Source of the DNA: an uncultured Sediminibacterium sp.
GTDB taxonomy: Bacteria; Bacteroidota; Bacteroidia; Chitinophagales; Chitinophagaceae
Assembly (NCBI GenBank): GCA_937911175.1
Contig: CALDSE010000036.1
Location: 1-36,911 of the forward strand
Reading direction: 5' to 3'
DNA length: 36,911 nt
In this document: positions 18,213 to 25,466 of the stretch, in pieces
Layout: each line of letters opens with the position of its first letter
Numbering within the stretch: position 1 is the stretch's first letter
Translations under genes and position numbers: made by a program
The notes under the pieces: generated by a model
The model's input: the letters and a program-made list of their open reading frames with translations, nothing else
The model's database searches: none
What the model was told of the DNA's origin: nothing

Positions 18213-18238
18213 GAAAAATACATTTTTAAATCTTAGAA
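18207..18238. terminator. AT-rich inverted repeat between convergent ends
   Basis: TTCTAAGA at 18207-18214 is the exact reverse complement of TCTTAGAA at 18231-18238. AAAAAT and ATTTTT inside can extend the pairing. The arms span the end of the acetyltransferase gene and of the 3D-domain gene, so it may act as a two-way terminator. No GC core. Confidence 0.4.
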
Positions 18239-18678
18239 ATTACCACCCTTTTTAAACTTGTTTGGGGGTCACTTGAATTAATAAGAATATCAATCTTGTT
18301 TTTATATTTTTTATTCATTAAATCATGAATAAACCAAATACCATTAAACTTTCCAGCATTAGTCAATTCTACCCTATCTCCAAAAGAAAATAATTCTTTT
18401 AAATCACGGCTAATGGCAATCACTCTATGTTTTTTAGGATTGGCGCTGTCTAATTTAAAACCACTTGCCGTTATCAAAGGCGTGCTATCGGTTTGTGCTG
18501 TATCTGCATTGTAAGTACTTAATGAAACTAAATTCATTGACTTTAAAACAATAGGATATTGCATGGCAATGGCCCTTGATTCATGACTTGGTTTTATTAA
18601 ATAAAAACCGCCCACTAGCATTAATAGGAAAACCCCCATACCTAGATACTTATTATATTTCATAATGAAGTGTTTCAT
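18226..18678 (-). CDS. Membrane-anchored 3D-domain protein
   Basis: 150 residues with one N-terminal membrane anchor (about 11-28), then a 3D (Asp-Asp-Asp) double-psi beta-barrel domain. The three aspartates appear as Asp92 (ISRDL), Asp119 (FIHDL) and Asp130 (NKIDIL), with the STYNADT and ASGF segments before them. In MltA- and RpfB/YabE-type proteins this domain occurs in cell-wall hydrolases and lytic transglycosylases. Here it is alone, without a partner catalytic domain, so activity is uncertain. It faces the periplasm. It starts 13 bases after the lrp-type regulator stop, so the two are probably one transcript. The second Met (18663) is an alternative start. Confidence 0.72.
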   Translation of the reverse strand: MKHFIMKYNKYLGMGVFLLMLVGGFYLIKPSHESRAIAMQYPIVLKSMNLVSLSTYNADTAQTDSTPLITASGFKLDSANPKKHRVIAISRDLKELFSFGDRVELTNAGKFNGIWFIHDLMNKKYKNKIDILINSSDPQTSLKRVVISKI

Positions 18679-18691
18679 AAGTTGATGATAA

Positions 18692-19195
18692 TTATACTAT
18701 TAAATGGGTTTGTTTAACGATACCCATTATAAAAACGCTTTGTACCTGACTTATATTGTCGGCCTGGCTTAATTTGTTCACGTGGAAATTGTAATAACTG
18801 TTCATATCCTCGGTCACAATTTTCAACATAAAGTCAAATTCCCCCGATATACTATAACATTCCACCACATCGGGTAAGTCATTTATTAGCTTGATAAACT
18901 GCCCTCCCGACTGCTTACTGTGCTGATTTAGAGACACATAACAAATAACCATCAGCCCCTTTTTCACCTTTGTCCCATCAATTAAAGTAGCATACTGCTT
19001 AATCACCCCACCCGCCTCTAGCCTCTTAATACGCTCATGCACCGGCGTGGTACTTAAATGAATTTGATCGGCAATTTCTTTTACAGTGATCCTTGCGTTC
19101 TCCTGCAGGAGGCGTAAAATGGCTAAATCCTTCTCGTCTAAAGAGATTGATTGTTGAAGACTAGCCGAATCTACTGATGGAGTACTATTTTTCAT
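18692..19195 (-). CDS. Lrp/AsnC family transcriptional regulator
   Basis: 167 residues. The N-terminal helix-turn-helix covers about 20-70, with ILRLLQENARITVKEIA then LSTTPVHERIKRLE. The C-terminal RAM (amino-acid-sensing) domain covers about 82-160, with the VVECYSISGEFDFML core. It is expected to act as a dimer or octamer that senses an amino acid such as leucine, methionine or a related ligand. The divergent neighbour is ahcY, in the methionine cycle, so local control of ahcY is a reasonable inference. A TAnnTTTG box lies 22 bases before its ATG on this strand. Confidence 0.93.
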   Translation of the reverse strand: MKNSTPSVDSASLQQSISLDEKDLAILRLLQENARITVKEIADQIHLSTTPVHERIKRLEAGGVIKQYATLIDGTKVKKGLMVICYVSLNQHSKQSGGQFIKLINDLPDVVECYSISGEFDFMLKIVTEDMNSYYNFHVNKLSQADNISQVQSVFIMGIVKQTHLIV

Positions 19196-19217
19196 GTTAT
19201 TTTAGCATAAATCATCA

Positions 19218-19225
19218 CAAAAATA
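19218..19225 (-). promoter_or_regulatory. -7 box TATTTTTG for the Lrp-type regulator
   Basis: CAAAAATA on the plus strand reads TATTTTTG on the minus strand, 22 bases before the regulator ATG. No well-spaced -33 TTG is seen. It lies next to an AT-rich dyad (19220-19264) shared with the ahcY control region. Confidence 0.4.
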
Positions 19226-19262
19226 TGATATAATAGCTGAATATCCTAAAAATATCAAATAT

Positions 19263-19292
19263 TTTGTTATTTTATCCTATTTCATACCTTTG
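19263..19292 (+). promoter_or_regulatory. ahcY promoter: TTTG, 18 bases, TACCTTTG
   Basis: TTTG at 19263-19266 and TACCTTTG at 19285-19292 match both elements of the Bacteroidota housekeeping promoter with an 18-base spacer. It is the only full match seen in the window. Transcription would start near 19298-19300, before the ATG at 19312. Confidence 0.7.
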
Positions 19293-19311
19293 CCCTCTAA
19301 ACAAAAAATAT

Positions 19312-20634
19312 ATGTCTAACCTAGAAAACATCGATTTTAGCCTACCTTATAAAGTAGCCGATATCACATTAGCAGATTGGGGTCGTAAAGAGATTCGTTT
19401 AGCTGAAGCAGAAATGCCAGGTTTAATGAGTATCCGTGCTGAATACGGACCAAGCCAACCTTTAAAAGGTGCTCGTATTGCGGGTTGCTTACACATGACT
19501 ATTCAAACAGCTGTATTAATTGAAACTTTAACTGCCTTAGGCGCTGAAGTTAAATGGAGCTCTTGTAATATCTTCTCTACACAAGATCAAGCCGCTGCTG
19601 CTATTGCTGCAACAGGCGTGGGTGTATTTGCTTGGAAAGGTCAATCTATTGAAGAAGGAGATTGGTGTATTGAACAAACTTTATTCTTTGGTGGTGCAGA
19701 CCGTCCTTTGAATATGATCCTAGATGATGGTGGCGATTTAACCAATATGGTTTTAGATAAATATCCTCAATTCGTTTCTGGTATTAAAGGTTTAAGTGAA
19801 GAAACAACTACAGGTGTTCACCGTTTATATGAGCGTATGGCGAAAGGTACTTTACCAATGCCTGCCATTAACGTAAACGATTCTGTTACAAAATCTAAAT
19901 TCGATAATAAATATGGTTGTCAAGAATCATTAGTAGATGCGATTCGTCGTGCAACTGATGTGATGATGGCTGGAAAGGTTGCAGTAGTGGGTTCTTACGG
20001 TGACGTAGGAAAAGGCTCTGCCGCTTCTTTACGTGGTGCTGGTTGCCGTGTAATGGTAACTGAAATCGATCCTATCTGTGCTTTACAAGCTGCCATGGAT
20101 GGTTACGAAGTTAGAAAAATGATTGACGCCGTTAAAGAAGCAGACATTATTGTTACTGCGTCTGGTTGTCGTGATTTGATCAACGAAAAACATTTCAGAG
20201 TCATGAAGGATAAAGCCATTGTTTGTAATATTGGTCACTTTGATATTGAAATTGATATGGCTTGGTTAAATAATAACTATGGTCATACAAAAGACACTAT
20301 CAAACCACAGGTTGATTTATACAATATCGATGGTAAAGATGTTATCGTTTTAGCAGAAGGCCGTTTAGTAAACTTAGGTTGTGCTACTGGTCACCCTAGC
20401 TTTGTAATGAGTAACTCTTTCTCTAACCAAACATTAGCTCAAATAGAATTATGGAAAAACCATAAAAACTACGAGAACAAAGTGTATGTGTTACCTAAGC
20501 ATTTAGATGAAAAAGTAGCGCGTTTACATTTAGCGAAAGTTGGTGCTGAATTAGATGAATTAACTACTGAGCAAGCAGCTTATTTAGGTATACCTGTAGC
20601 AGGTCCATTCAAAGCTGACGCTTACAGATACTAA
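19312..20634 (+). CDS. ahcY: Adenosylhomocysteinase (SAH hydrolase)
   Basis: NAD-dependent enzyme that splits S-adenosylhomocysteine into adenosine and homocysteine, clearing the product of methyltransferases and completing the methyl cycle. 440 residues from the ATG at 19312. The NAD-binding GSYGDVGKG is at 227-235, the substrate-binding SVTKSKFDN at 191-199, and the C-terminal KADAYRY matches the family's KPDxYRY ending. An upstream in-frame TTG (19264) would extend it by 16 residues, but that codon lies inside the promoter, so it is rejected. The gene is rich in preferred codons, suggesting high expression, and is followed by the best terminator in the window. Confidence 0.97.
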   Translation: MSNLENIDFSLPYKVADITLADWGRKEIRLAEAEMPGLMSIRAEYGPSQPLKGARIAGCLHMTIQTAVLIETLTALGAEVKWSSCNIFSTQDQAAAAIAATGVGVFAWKGQSIEEGDWCIEQTLFFGGADRPLNMILDDGGDLTNMVLDKYPQFVSGIKGLSEETTTGVHRLYERMAKGTLPMPAINVNDSVTKSKFDNKYGCQESLVDAIRRATDVMMAGKVAVVGSYGDVGKGSAASLRGAGCRVMVTEIDPICALQAAMDGYEVRKMIDAVKEADIIVTASGCRDLINEKHFRVMKDKAIVCNIGHFDIEIDMAWLNNNYGHTKDTIKPQVDLYNIDGKDVIVLAEGRLVNLGCATGHPSFVMSNSFSNQTLAQIELWKNHKNYENKVYVLPKHLDEKVARLHLAKVGAELDELTTEQAAYLGIPVAGPFKADAYRY

Positions 20635-20701
20635 TCTATAGTTGAAGATAAATTTAGTAACTAGTTCTATCTAGTTTCTACAATATTTCCAAAATTCCCC
20701 T

Positions 20702-20734
20702 AGCCGTTCCCGAGTAATCAGGAGCGGCTTTTTT
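20702..20734 (+). terminator. Rho-independent terminator of ahcY
   Basis: AGCCGTTCC at 20702-20710 pairs with GGAGCGGCT at 20721-20729 (9 bp with one G-T wobble, ten-base loop), followed by a run of six Ts ending at 20734. This is the strongest GC-rich hairpin with T-run in the window and lies about 70 bases after the ahcY stop. Confidence 0.9.
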
Positions 20735-20845
20735 ATGTATTTTTTTGTACCTTTAAAGGCATTGCTTTGCTCCTATAATAAGCAAGCTATTTTCAATTTT
20801 CATATGTATTCTTTACATTAAACAATTACAATAAAACAATTTTGT

Positions 20846-22750
20846 ATGAAACTGAACAAGATTTTAACCATTGCACTAACCACTACCTTAATTTTTGGTG
20901 GACTTTCAACTGCAAATGCACAAAACATAAGTATTATTCCTGAGCCTTACCAAATGACTACAAAGCCAGGCAAGTATACTTTGCCTAAAAGTATTGCTAT
21001 TAATGCACCAAGTTCAGCGAATGCCATTTCTGATATTATGGCTGTAAAATTAAGAACCACCACAGGGCGTGTAGTATATTTTACAAAAAACAAACCAAGC
21101 ATTGATTTACAAATAATCAATGATGCTAATTTAGGTAGCGAGGGTTATACCTTGGACATTAATGAAAAAGGAATTCAATTAAAAGCCAATGCCAATGCAG
21201 GTTTATTTTTTGGCTGGCAAACAGTGATGCAATTATTACCAGCGGCAGTTTATTCCAATACTTTACAAGCCAATACAAATTGGGCCTTGCCTTATGTTTC
21301 TATCATTGACAAACCTCGTTTTGGATGGAGAGGTATGATGTTAGATGTTAGTAGACATTTTTTCAGCAAAGCAGAAGTGTTAACATTTATTGATGATATG
21401 GCGCGTTATAAGTACAACCGTTTTCATTGGCATTTAACCGACGACCAAGGATGGAGAATTGAAATTAAATCTCTTCCTAGATTAACAAGTGTGGGTGCAT
21501 GGAGAGCAGAGCGTAAAGGTAAGTGGATGAATATTACTACTCCTGCCCTAGATGAACCTAAAACATATGGCGGGTTTTATACACAAGAAGATATTAAAGA
21601 AGTAGTGGCTTATGCAAAAGCAAGATTTATTGAAGTCATTCCAGAAGTGGATGTGCCTGGTCATAGCTTGGCCATGAATACAGCATATCCTTTTTTAAGT
21701 ACTACACCTAATTACCCTTTCCAAGTAAATGCAGGTGATGAGTTTATGGATTGGGAAGGATTAAATGGACATGTGGCTGCAAAAATTGATAACTCATTAG
21801 ACCCTTCTAATGAAACAGTATATGAATACTTAGATAAAATATTTGGAGAGATGGCTCCCCTATTTCCTTTTGAATACATTCATATGGGGGCAGACGAAAA
21901 TCCAAAAAACAATTGGGAGAAATCACCGAACGTACAAGCACTTATGAAAAAGGAAGGCTTGAAGGATATGAATGAAGTACAAAGTTATTTTGTGCGTCGC
22001 GTACAAAAAATAATTAATAGCAAAGGAAAGAAAATGATGGGTTGGGATGAAATATTAGAAGGTGGTTTATCAGGAGATGCAACTGTAATGAGCTGGAGAG
22101 GTGTGAAAGGAGGTATTGAAGCAGCTAAACAAGGGCATAAAGTAGTGATGTCTCCAAACGATTATAACTATATCGATTTTTACCAAGGTGAAGTCACTGC
22201 AGAGGGTAAAGTATACCGTGGACTCAGAATGAAAAAAACATATTCTTTTGAACCCATTCCAGAAGGCGTTGATCCTAATTTAATTTTAGGTAATCAAGCG
22301 AATCAATGGTCAGAGCAAATATTTGATATGAGATATGCTCAATACATGACTTGGCCAAGAGGTATGGCAGTAGCTGAAACAGGATGGTCTCCTAAAGAAA
22401 AGAAGAACTGGAATAGCTTTAGCAAAAAAGTTGAACAACAATTCGAAAAACTCGATGCAGCGAATGTGAGATATGCTAGAAGTATGTATGACCCTATTGT
22501 TACTACTGAATTAAATACAAAAGGTGAATTAATAGGTATAATGGAAGGCGAAGTAGAAGGACTAGATATGTATTATACTATTAACGATCAAATGCCCGAC
22601 AATTATAGCCAAAAATACACAGCGCCTTTTTTAATTCCAGAAGATGTACTTTCTTTAAGAGTTATAAGTTATAGAGATGGAAAACAAATAGGTAAATATT
22701 TAAATATTCCCATTGAATCTTTAAGAAAAAGAGCAGTTAAAGTATTGTAA
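20846..22750 (+). CDS. Secreted beta-N-acetylhexosaminidase, GH20
   Basis: 634 residues. A signal peptide covers about 1-26 with an Ala-x-Ala-Gln end. The GH20b-like N-terminal domain covers about 27-155 and the catalytic TIM barrel about 158-500. The barrel opens with GWRGMMLDVSRHF and contains HWHLTDDQGWRIE and the catalytic pair Asp350-Glu351 in HMGADE. The Asp orients the substrate acetamido group and the Glu is the acid/base. The C-terminal 90 residues resemble the chitobiase C-terminal domain. It releases terminal GlcNAc or GalNAc from chitin fragments, glycoproteins or peptidoglycan pieces, in the periplasm or outside. A -7-like CAATTTTG box ends just before the ATG. The barrel-protein gene follows after 15 bases. 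Confidence 0.94.
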   Translation: MKLNKILTIALTTTLIFGGLSTANAQNISIIPEPYQMTTKPGKYTLPKSIAINAPSSANAISDIMAVKLRTTTGRVVYFTKNKPSIDLQIINDANLGSEGYTLDINEKGIQLKANANAGLFFGWQTVMQLLPAAVYSNTLQANTNWALPYVSIIDKPRFGWRGMMLDVSRHFFSKAEVLTFIDDMARYKYNRFHWHLTDDQGWRIEIKSLPRLTSVGAWRAERKGKWMNITTPALDEPKTYGGFYTQEDIKEVVAYAKARFIEVIPEVDVPGHSLAMNTAYPFLSTTPNYPFQVNAGDEFMDWEGLNGHVAAKIDNSLDPSNETVYEYLDKIFGEMAPLFPFEYIHMGADENPKNNWEKSPNVQALMKKEGLKDMNEVQSYFVRRVQKIINSKGKKMMGWDEILEGGLSGDATVMSWRGVKGGIEAAKQGHKVVMSPNDYNYIDFYQGEVTAEGKVYRGLRMKKTYSFEPIPEGVDPNLILGNQANQWSEQIFDMRYAQYMTWPRGMAVAETGWSPKEKKNWNSFSKKVEQQFEKLDAANVRYARSMYDPIVTTELNTKGELIGIMEGEVEGLDMYYTINDQMPDNYSQKYTAPFLIPEDVLSLRVISYRDGKQIGKYLNIPIESLRKRAVKVL

Positions 22751-22765
22751 TGAAATAACAATACC

Positions 22766-24610
22766 ATGACTTCTTTTGTTCGAAAAATTTTTACTTTACT
22801 AGTCTTACTGTGCTTGCATATTTCTATATATGCACAATTAAGAAATATTGAAAAAAATATTGCCCTATCGAAGGATAGCAGTTTACTACAAACTATTATT
22901 AAGCAATTTAAGGGCAAGCCCAACCCTTTTATTGATTCTACTTTTATTAATCTAAATAAATATGCACAACAAGTAGCGAAGTACGAAGGGAAAAGAATTA
23001 GAAGCATTCAAATAGAACAAAAACATTTTGGAGCAAGTATACTTAACCCTGCAAATACAAAAGGGGATGCCTTAACGAAATTTGCAGATAAATTGCATAA
23101 TAAAACTGGCGAAAATACAATTCGTAAAAATTTATTTATTAAAGAGCAAGAAGTCCTAGACCCCTTAGTCATTGCCTATAATGAAAAGTGGCTAAGAGAC
23201 TTACCCTTCATACAAGATGCCCGTATACTCGCTGCTCTTTCTTTGGTGGACACCAATGAGGTAGACATCTACATTATTACAAAAGATGTTTTTCCTATTG
23301 GAGGTAGCTTTAATATTAGAAATGCCAATTCTTATACTGCTACCTTAAGTACCAATAATGTAAATGACAGAGGTAATGCCTTTACCTTAAGTCACAACTT
23401 CGATAAGAACAGAGAAATAAATACAGGTTGGGGTTTTGATTATACCAATAGAAATTTACAAGGCAGTTTTACAGATATTACTATAGGTGCAAAATCATTT
23501 GCCCCCAATGAAGCCAATGGCGATTTATCTGAATCGACCGTTTACATAAGAGGTAACCGTCCCCTACTCACACCCAATAGTAAATGGACCTGGGGATTTG
23601 ATTGGAACAATGCCAATAATGAAAATGTTTTCACGAGCAAGTGGTCAGACTCTTTATTCAACAGTACTTATAATTATGACTTAAAACATTTTGATGCCTG
23701 GTTAGGTTATCAACTTTTTAGTAATAGAATTTCACTGGCTGCCAATAATGTGCATTATTTTGTTCAAGTTCGTTTTTTGGAAAATATATTTAAACAAAGA
23801 CCAACAGATTATTTAGCGCAAATAGATAAAAACTATCAAAACATTGAAGCCTCCTTAGCTTCTTTTACTTTATTTAAACAACAAATTATTAGGACCCAGT
23901 ATTTGTATGGCTTTGGTAGAAACGAGGATTTACCCACAGGAAAATCGATGGTCATTACTTCTGGAAATTATAGAAGAGAACAAAGCTCCTTGCCTTATCT
24001 AGGAATTAAATTAGAGAACTACAAATTACTTTCTAATGAAAATTATAGACATCTTACATTAAGTGCAGGTTCCAGTTATGTCGATGCACAATTACAAGAT
24101 GTTCGATTCATTGCAAGTGTAGAGCAAATTAATAAGCTTCGTTATTTGGAGAGCGGTTATAAATACAGGTCCATTATTAATGTAAGTTTCACGCAAACCC
24201 TTAAAAACAAATTCAACGAAGCCTTACTTATTAGCAGTAGCTATGGTATACCTCAATTAAATAAAGAGCGTATTTATGGTGGCACCCGTATCACTGCCAA
24301 CTGGGAATCGGTATGGTATAATTCAAGATCGTTTTATGGGTTTCGAACCTCCCCTTTTGCCTTTGGCAATATTACTTATCTAAGAACCGTGGGCCAGCCC
24401 ATTGACAAGGGAGATATCTATTCCTCTATAGGATCAGGCATGAGAATTAGGAATGAAAACCTCATTTTCGGCACCATTGAATTAAGAGCCTTTTACTTCC
24501 CAAGAATAAATCGCCAACTGAGCCCTTGGAATATTGCCCTTATCACCAACCTTCGTTATAAGTACAATTCTAGTATTATTAGCAAGCCCGATTTTGTTCA
24601 AATTAATTAG
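22766..24610 (+). CDS. Omp85-like outer-membrane barrel protein with one apparent POTRA domain
   Basis: 614 residues. A signal peptide covers about 1-23 ending in Tyr-Ala-Gln. A POTRA-like domain covers about 76-178: a first strand at KRIRSIQI, then the GENTIRKNLFIKEQ helix region, LRDLPFIQDARI, and the closing strands VDIYIITKD. From about residue 180 to the end, alternating hydrophobic/polar strands (for example RGNAFTLSH, YTATLST) read as a transmembrane beta-barrel. This fits the BamA/TamA superfamily, but the number of POTRA domains is low and the C-terminus ends in QIN rather than the usual aromatic. The cargo or role is unknown. It lies 15 bases after the GH20 gene, probably in one transcript. 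Confidence 0.7.
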   Translation: MTSFVRKIFTLLVLLCLHISIYAQLRNIEKNIALSKDSSLLQTIIKQFKGKPNPFIDSTFINLNKYAQQVAKYEGKRIRSIQIEQKHFGASILNPANTKGDALTKFADKLHNKTGENTIRKNLFIKEQEVLDPLVIAYNEKWLRDLPFIQDARILAALSLVDTNEVDIYIITKDVFPIGGSFNIRNANSYTATLSTNNVNDRGNAFTLSHNFDKNREINTGWGFDYTNRNLQGSFTDITIGAKSFAPNEANGDLSESTVYIRGNRPLLTPNSKWTWGFDWNNANNENVFTSKWSDSLFNSTYNYDLKHFDAWLGYQLFSNRISLAANNVHYFVQVRFLENIFKQRPTDYLAQIDKNYQNIEASLASFTLFKQQIIRTQYLYGFGRNEDLPTGKSMVITSGNYRREQSSLPYLGIKLENYKLLSNENYRHLTLSAGSSYVDAQLQDVRFIASVEQINKLRYLESGYKYRSIINVSFTQTLKNKFNEALLISSSYGIPQLNKERIYGGTRITANWESVWYNSRSFYGFRTSPFAFGNITYLRTVGQPIDKGDIYSSIGSGMRIRNENLIFGTIELRAFYFPRINRQLSPWNIALITNLRYKYNSSIISKPDFVQIN

Positions 24611-24655
24611 CATTTTTGAGCATAAACAACCCATTTTAATTCAACCTTTCCTACT

Positions 24656-24663
24656 TATTTTTG
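24656..24663 (+). promoter_or_regulatory. -7 box TATTTTTG upstream of the DUF2452-type gene
   Basis: An exact TAnnTTTG match 11 bases before the ATG at 24675. No well-spaced -33 TTG was found. Confidence 0.4.
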
Positions 24664-24674
24664 TTATATAAAAT

Positions 24675-25466
24675 ATGGTTCAAGCGTATAATTTTTTAGC
24701 AAGCTGGCAGCTTTTCCCGGAAAAAAGCGAATTCGAGTATCAATTAGTTCCAAAATCTGGAAACTATAAAATTGAAAGCGTTCAAAATGGCCATGCCCTT
24801 AGCTTTAGTCACAATTGGGTGAATATTGAAAACGAGGCTTTTTATGCCCAATATAGCGTTATACCCAATGGAATGGCACAGGCTTTTGAAAATCCATTAT
24901 TAGGAAATGAAGTGATTGCCGAAATTAATAATGGTTCTTGCTTAACCGTTCAATTTCATAAAGACAATAAAGAAGTCCTTAAAGTAGTACATGAAATTTT
25001 AGCCAATGGTTTTTTAAAAGTATCACAGTATGGCTTCAAAGAAAATGGAGAAGCTTTTAAAAATATAGAAGTATACCATAAACAATTAAGCGTTCTACCT
25101 TACGCTTCTTCTGCAGGAAGTGTAGCTATTCGTCCTACTAAAGAAGGCGTTATAAAACATAAGGCTTTATCTGCCATGGAGGATCAAACCAATATGCAGT
25201 TAAATCAAATTAAAGAGCAAATTGAATTACTAGCAAGACAAGCGCAAGAAATTAAAAAGCGCAAGGAATTAAGTTTAATGATTTACGAAGCTAAAATTAC
25301 TTTCAAACCGCAGATAGGTCAAATATATCATGTATATGAAAAAACAGACGCTTCGCATGTACTTTCTTTAGTAGCGCCTAGTGAATGGGGCGGCGGTTCT
25401 GGACCCTTTGCCGGATTTGTGGCTACCGTGAAATTATTAGCCGACCATACTTGGGTTGAGGTTTAA
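24675..25466 (+). CDS. Two-part protein with DUF2452 (C1orf50-like) C-terminal domain
   Basis: 263 residues without a signal peptide or membrane segment. The C-terminal part (about 170-263) carries the pattern I recognise from DUF2452: IKEQIELLARQAQ, then FKPQIGQIYHVYEK, LSLVAPSEWG and LLADHTW. Human C1orf50 belongs to this family; function unknown. Residues about 5-135 look like a separate beta-rich domain with repeated short strands around ENEAFYAQYSVIPNG and EVIAEINNGSCLTVQF, possibly lipocalin-like, but I cannot name it. A coiled-coil-prone helix (about 175-200) joins the parts. The stop overlaps that of the convergent UbiD-family gene by four bases (TTAA). Confidence 0.68.
   Translation: MVQAYNFLASWQLFPEKSEFEYQLVPKSGNYKIESVQNGHALSFSHNWVNIENEAFYAQYSVIPNGMAQAFENPLLGNEVIAEINNGSCLTVQFHKDNKEVLKVVHEILANGFLKVSQYGFKENGEAFKNIEVYHKQLSVLPYASSAGSVAIRPTKEGVIKHKALSAMEDQTNMQLNQIKEQIELLARQAQEIKKRKELSLMIYEAKITFKPQIGQIYHVYEKTDASHVLSLVAPSEWGGGSGPFAGFVATVKLLADHTWVEV

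Noticed and set aside
19264..19311. Longer ahcY start at a TTG, adding 16 residues
   Set aside because: The codon overlaps the TTTG of the promoter and precedes the expected transcription start; the ATG at 19312 gives a family-like N-terminus.
19196..19311. SAM or SAH riboswitch before ahcY
   Set aside because: The predicted leader is only about a dozen bases, too short for any known SAM/SAH aptamer.
20764..20787. Near-palindrome GCTTTGCT/AGCAAGC before the GH20 gene
   Set aside because: One base missing in one arm and no T-run; probably chance, though an operator cannot be excluded.
22669..23007. 112-codon minus-strand frame across the GH20/barrel junction
   Set aside because: Antisense to two supported genes; no promoter and no recognisable domain.
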